Source of the DNA: CAYTLW01 sp964438735
GTDB taxonomy: Bacteria; Myxococcota_A; UBA9042
DNA: 25,996 bases
Direction: 5' to 3'
Assembly (NCBI GenBank): GCA_964438735.1
Contig: CAYTLW010000111.1
Coordinates: forward strand, 1-25,996
The notes under the pieces are model-generated. The model had not been told where the DNA came from and made no database searches. It saw nothing but the letters and a program-made list of their open reading frames with translations. How positions within the stretch are numbered: the stretch's first letter is position 1; each line of letters begins with the position of its first letter. Made by a program: the position numbers and the translations under genes. Shown piece by piece: positions 24,376-25,996 of the stretch.

Positions 24376-25857
24376 CTACGGCGTGCCACACTCGCCTGGC
24401 TTGTACTGGAAGTCCTTGCCGTTGTAGCACTCGGCCTGGCAAGCATTCTGGTACGTCTGCCCATCGGCACCACACACCGCCTTGAGCGCGTCGGGGCACT
24501 GGCAGACACACGGTCCGAGGTACTGGAACGTCCAGTTCTTCTTCTCATCCGGAGCGGACGTCAGGCAGTCGAACTCGCCATTGCTGCGGAAGGTATACCA
24601 GGTCGCCTTGCCATCCTTGTCGGTGCGCGAGGCGCAGACCGGCTTCTTGATCGAGTAGTCGATGTCGCAGCAGCCGCGTCCCTTGCCGTCATTGGCGCCC
24701 GCGTACAGCTGCGCGGAGCACTTGCCGTTCTGGACCACGATGCCCTCGCAGTCGGCCACCGAGGCGCCCTCCAGGTTGGCGATGCAGCCGTTGCGATAGG
24801 AGATGCCCTTGCCGTCCTTGTGGATGCCGCACACGGGCTTGCAGGCCTTGTCGTTCTCGCAGCCCTTCCACTTGGTCTCGTCGTAGCACTCGCCGTCGCA
24901 GAGCTTGGTCAACTTGCCGTCGCAGCCGGCGCTCTTCGTGTCGCTCTCCAGTGGGTAGCAACCCTTGAGCCCGCAGTTGTTCATGGCGCACGTGGTCTGG
25001 TAGCTCTCGCCGTCCGAGGCGCAGACGGGCTGGAACTTGGCCACCGGGCACGAGGACGGGGGCTGCATGCAGGCGTTCTGCTTGGCGCAGCCGCCGGCGA
25101 TCACGTACTTCTTGTTGCACTCGAAGTCGGTCTTGCAGGTCACGCCGCCCTTCTTGCACTTGCCACCTTCGCAGCTGTCTTTGTCGTCGGGCAGCTCGAC
25201 GCAGCCGAGCTCGCACTCCATCCAGACGGGAACCCAGGGACCCGACTTGGTCTTGGCGCAGAACTTGGGCGTGGCGCCAGGCTTGTCGCCGGCGCTGCAG
25301 AACTCGCAGTCGGGGCACTTGCCCTGGACCGGCTTGTAGCCCTTGGGCCAGTCGAACGCCTGCAGATCGCAGACGGCGAAACAGTCGTTGGCGTAGGTGG
25401 TCTTGCCCACGCACATCTGCGCATCCGGGCACTTGGCGCATTGATCGCAGCTCAGCGCGCACTCGGGCAGGGGCAGCTTCGGCTTGATCACGCCGCCGCT
25501 GTCCGCCGTGCCGCCGGCGTCCTTGTCGGTGCCCGTCGCGTCGGGATCGGGCGCTTCGCCGTCGGGCAGATCGCCCGCATCTACGGGGTCGCCACCGGTG
25601 TCGACCTTGTCCGCGTCCTTGGGCGTGGCCGGTGCGTCCTTGTCGTCGGTGGCGCCGCCATCCTTGGTCGTCGCGCTGCCGTCGGCATTGCCCGCTCCGT
25701 CCTCGATGTTTCCATCTACCGAGCTGCCATCCGGATCATCTGTGCCGGTGGCGTCCTCTTCCGCAGGCGGCGGATCCGCGCACGCGGCGCTCCAGGCTGT
25801 CAGGCTCGCGATCATCATCATGGTCATCAGGAACCTGGGCATCGACTTCGTCCTCAT
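24376..25857 (-). CDS. Cys-rich Kazal-like lipoprotein
   Basis: Predicted 493-aa exported protein. The N-terminus (R-T-K-S, hydrophobic M/I/L/A run, then W-S-A-A-C) is a lipoprotein-type signal with the modified Cys near residue 26. Residues about 27-125 are an Asp/Gly/Thr-rich spacer. The remainder has about 45 cysteines arranged in roughly five Kazal-like units. The clearest is the last: C-x-C-P-D-A-L-K-A-V-C-G-A-D-G-Q-T-Y-x-N-A-C. Others are P-V-C-A-S-D-G-E-S-Y-Q-T-T-C and P-V-C-G-I-H-K-D-G-K-G-I-S-Y-x-N-G-C. Kazal domains of known proteins inhibit serine proteases or act as disulfide scaffolds; which applies here is unknown. GGGAG about 7 nt before ATG 25857 supports the start. A strong terminator follows. 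The leader may carry a cobalamin riboswitch. Confidence 0.87.
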   Translation of the reverse strand: MRTKSMPRFLMTMMMIASLTAWSAACADPPPAEEDATGTDDPDGSSVDGNIEDGAGNADGSATTKDGGATDDKDAPATPKDADKVDTGGDPVDAGDLPDGEAPDPDATGTDKDAGGTADSGGVIKPKLPLPECALSCDQCAKCPDAQMCVGKTTYANDCFAVCDLQAFDWPKGYKPVQGKCPDCEFCSAGDKPGATPKFCAKTKSGPWVPVWMECELGCVELPDDKDSCEGGKCKKGGVTCKTDFECNKKYVIAGGCAKQNACMQPPSSCPVAKFQPVCASDGESYQTTCAMNNCGLKGCYPLESDTKSAGCDGKLTKLCDGECYDETKWKGCENDKACKPVCGIHKDGKGISYRNGCIANLEGASVADCEGIVVQNGKCSAQLYAGANDGKGRGCCDIDYSIKKPVCASRTDKDGKATWYTFRSNGEFDCLTSAPDEKKNWTFQYLGPCVCQCPDALKAVCGADGQTYQNACQAECYNGKDFQYKPGECGTP

Positions 25858-25970
25858 CTTTCGCTCCCCTGGCGGAATTGGCTTCGCCCCTCGAGATCAC
25901 CGACAGCCTAGCGAATCCGGCCGCCGTTTGCGCCCTTGGCGTTGGAGCATCCTACGCCGTGCCCGCCGGG

Positions 25971-25996
25971 GCAGGCAAGTATCCTGGCTTTCTGTC
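25971..25996 (-). promoter_or_regulatory. Possible 3' end of a cobalamin riboswitch, truncated
   Basis: Reading minus from the window edge, AGAAAGCCAGGATACTTGCC resembles the conserved 3' strand of cobalamin riboswitches (roughly A-G-C-C-A-G-G-A-x-A-C-C-T-G-C-C). A short hairpin with arms TGCCC and GGGCA follows (to about 25958), as an expression platform might. The aptamer core and B12 box would lie beyond 25996, so this is provisional. The next gene in that direction is the Kazal-like lipoprotein, about 110 bases on. Confidence 0.45.

Noticed and set aside
24256..25911. 551-codon plus-strand frame opposite the Kazal-like gene
   Set aside because: Leu/Ala/Val-rich antisense translation with no domain; would also have to cross the terminators.

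Overview
The window is high-GC DNA whose protein repertoire points to a deltaproteobacterial-type genome, most likely Myxococcota or a close relative. The evidence is several Cys-rich lipoproteins with Asp/Ala-rich linkers, a lamin-tail protein carrying six MopE-type 'DNDCDGxTDE' motifs and ending in a MYXO-CTERM-like tail, and ordinary Gram-negative housekeeping genes. I recognise no phage, insertion sequence, CRISPR array, rRNA or tRNA. The phylum assignment is an inference from protein style.

Layout, left to right: (1) 1-266, a Phd/YefM-type antitoxin with a GTG start, cut by the left edge. (2) 387-3777, two secreted proteins in tandem on the minus strand, probably lipoproteins. (3) 3966-4346, a small DoxX-like membrane protein. 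(4) 4363-7250, a Sel1-repeat lipoprotein divergent from the MopE-repeat surface protein. (5) 7269-13990, a minus-strand run in the order SPOR/coiled-coil inner-membrane protein, two unrecognised proteins, and a LonB/YcbZ-type AAA+ Lon protease. (6) argS (minus) divergent from a UDP-glucuronate decarboxylase-like SDR (plus). (7) rpmB (minus) divergent from an MBL-fold hydrolase (plus). (8) A polytopic membrane protein, probably a GT-C glycosyltransferase (minus), divergent from a GYF-domain protein and an aldo/keto reductase (plus). (9) prfB with its programmed +1 frameshift, then an MlaE-type ABC permease, both minus. (10) A very Cys-rich Kazal-like lipoprotein (minus), preceded at the right edge by what looks like the 3' end of a cobalamin riboswitch.

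The genes do not form one pathway. Housekeeping functions (translation: argS, rpmB, prfB; protein quality control: Lon) are interleaved with envelope and surface functions (at least four secreted or lipidated proteins, SPOR peptidoglycan-binding protein, MlaE lipid transport, nucleotide-sugar and possible glycan transfer enzymes). The points most worth a second look are the possible riboswitch in front of the Kazal-like lipoprotein, the prfB recoding site, the cluster of strong hairpins at 24164-24349 with a plus-strand terminator that follows no plus-strand gene, the MYXO-CTERM-like protein, and the unrecognised gene pair at 9896-12255. I did not find a clearly new multi-gene system.
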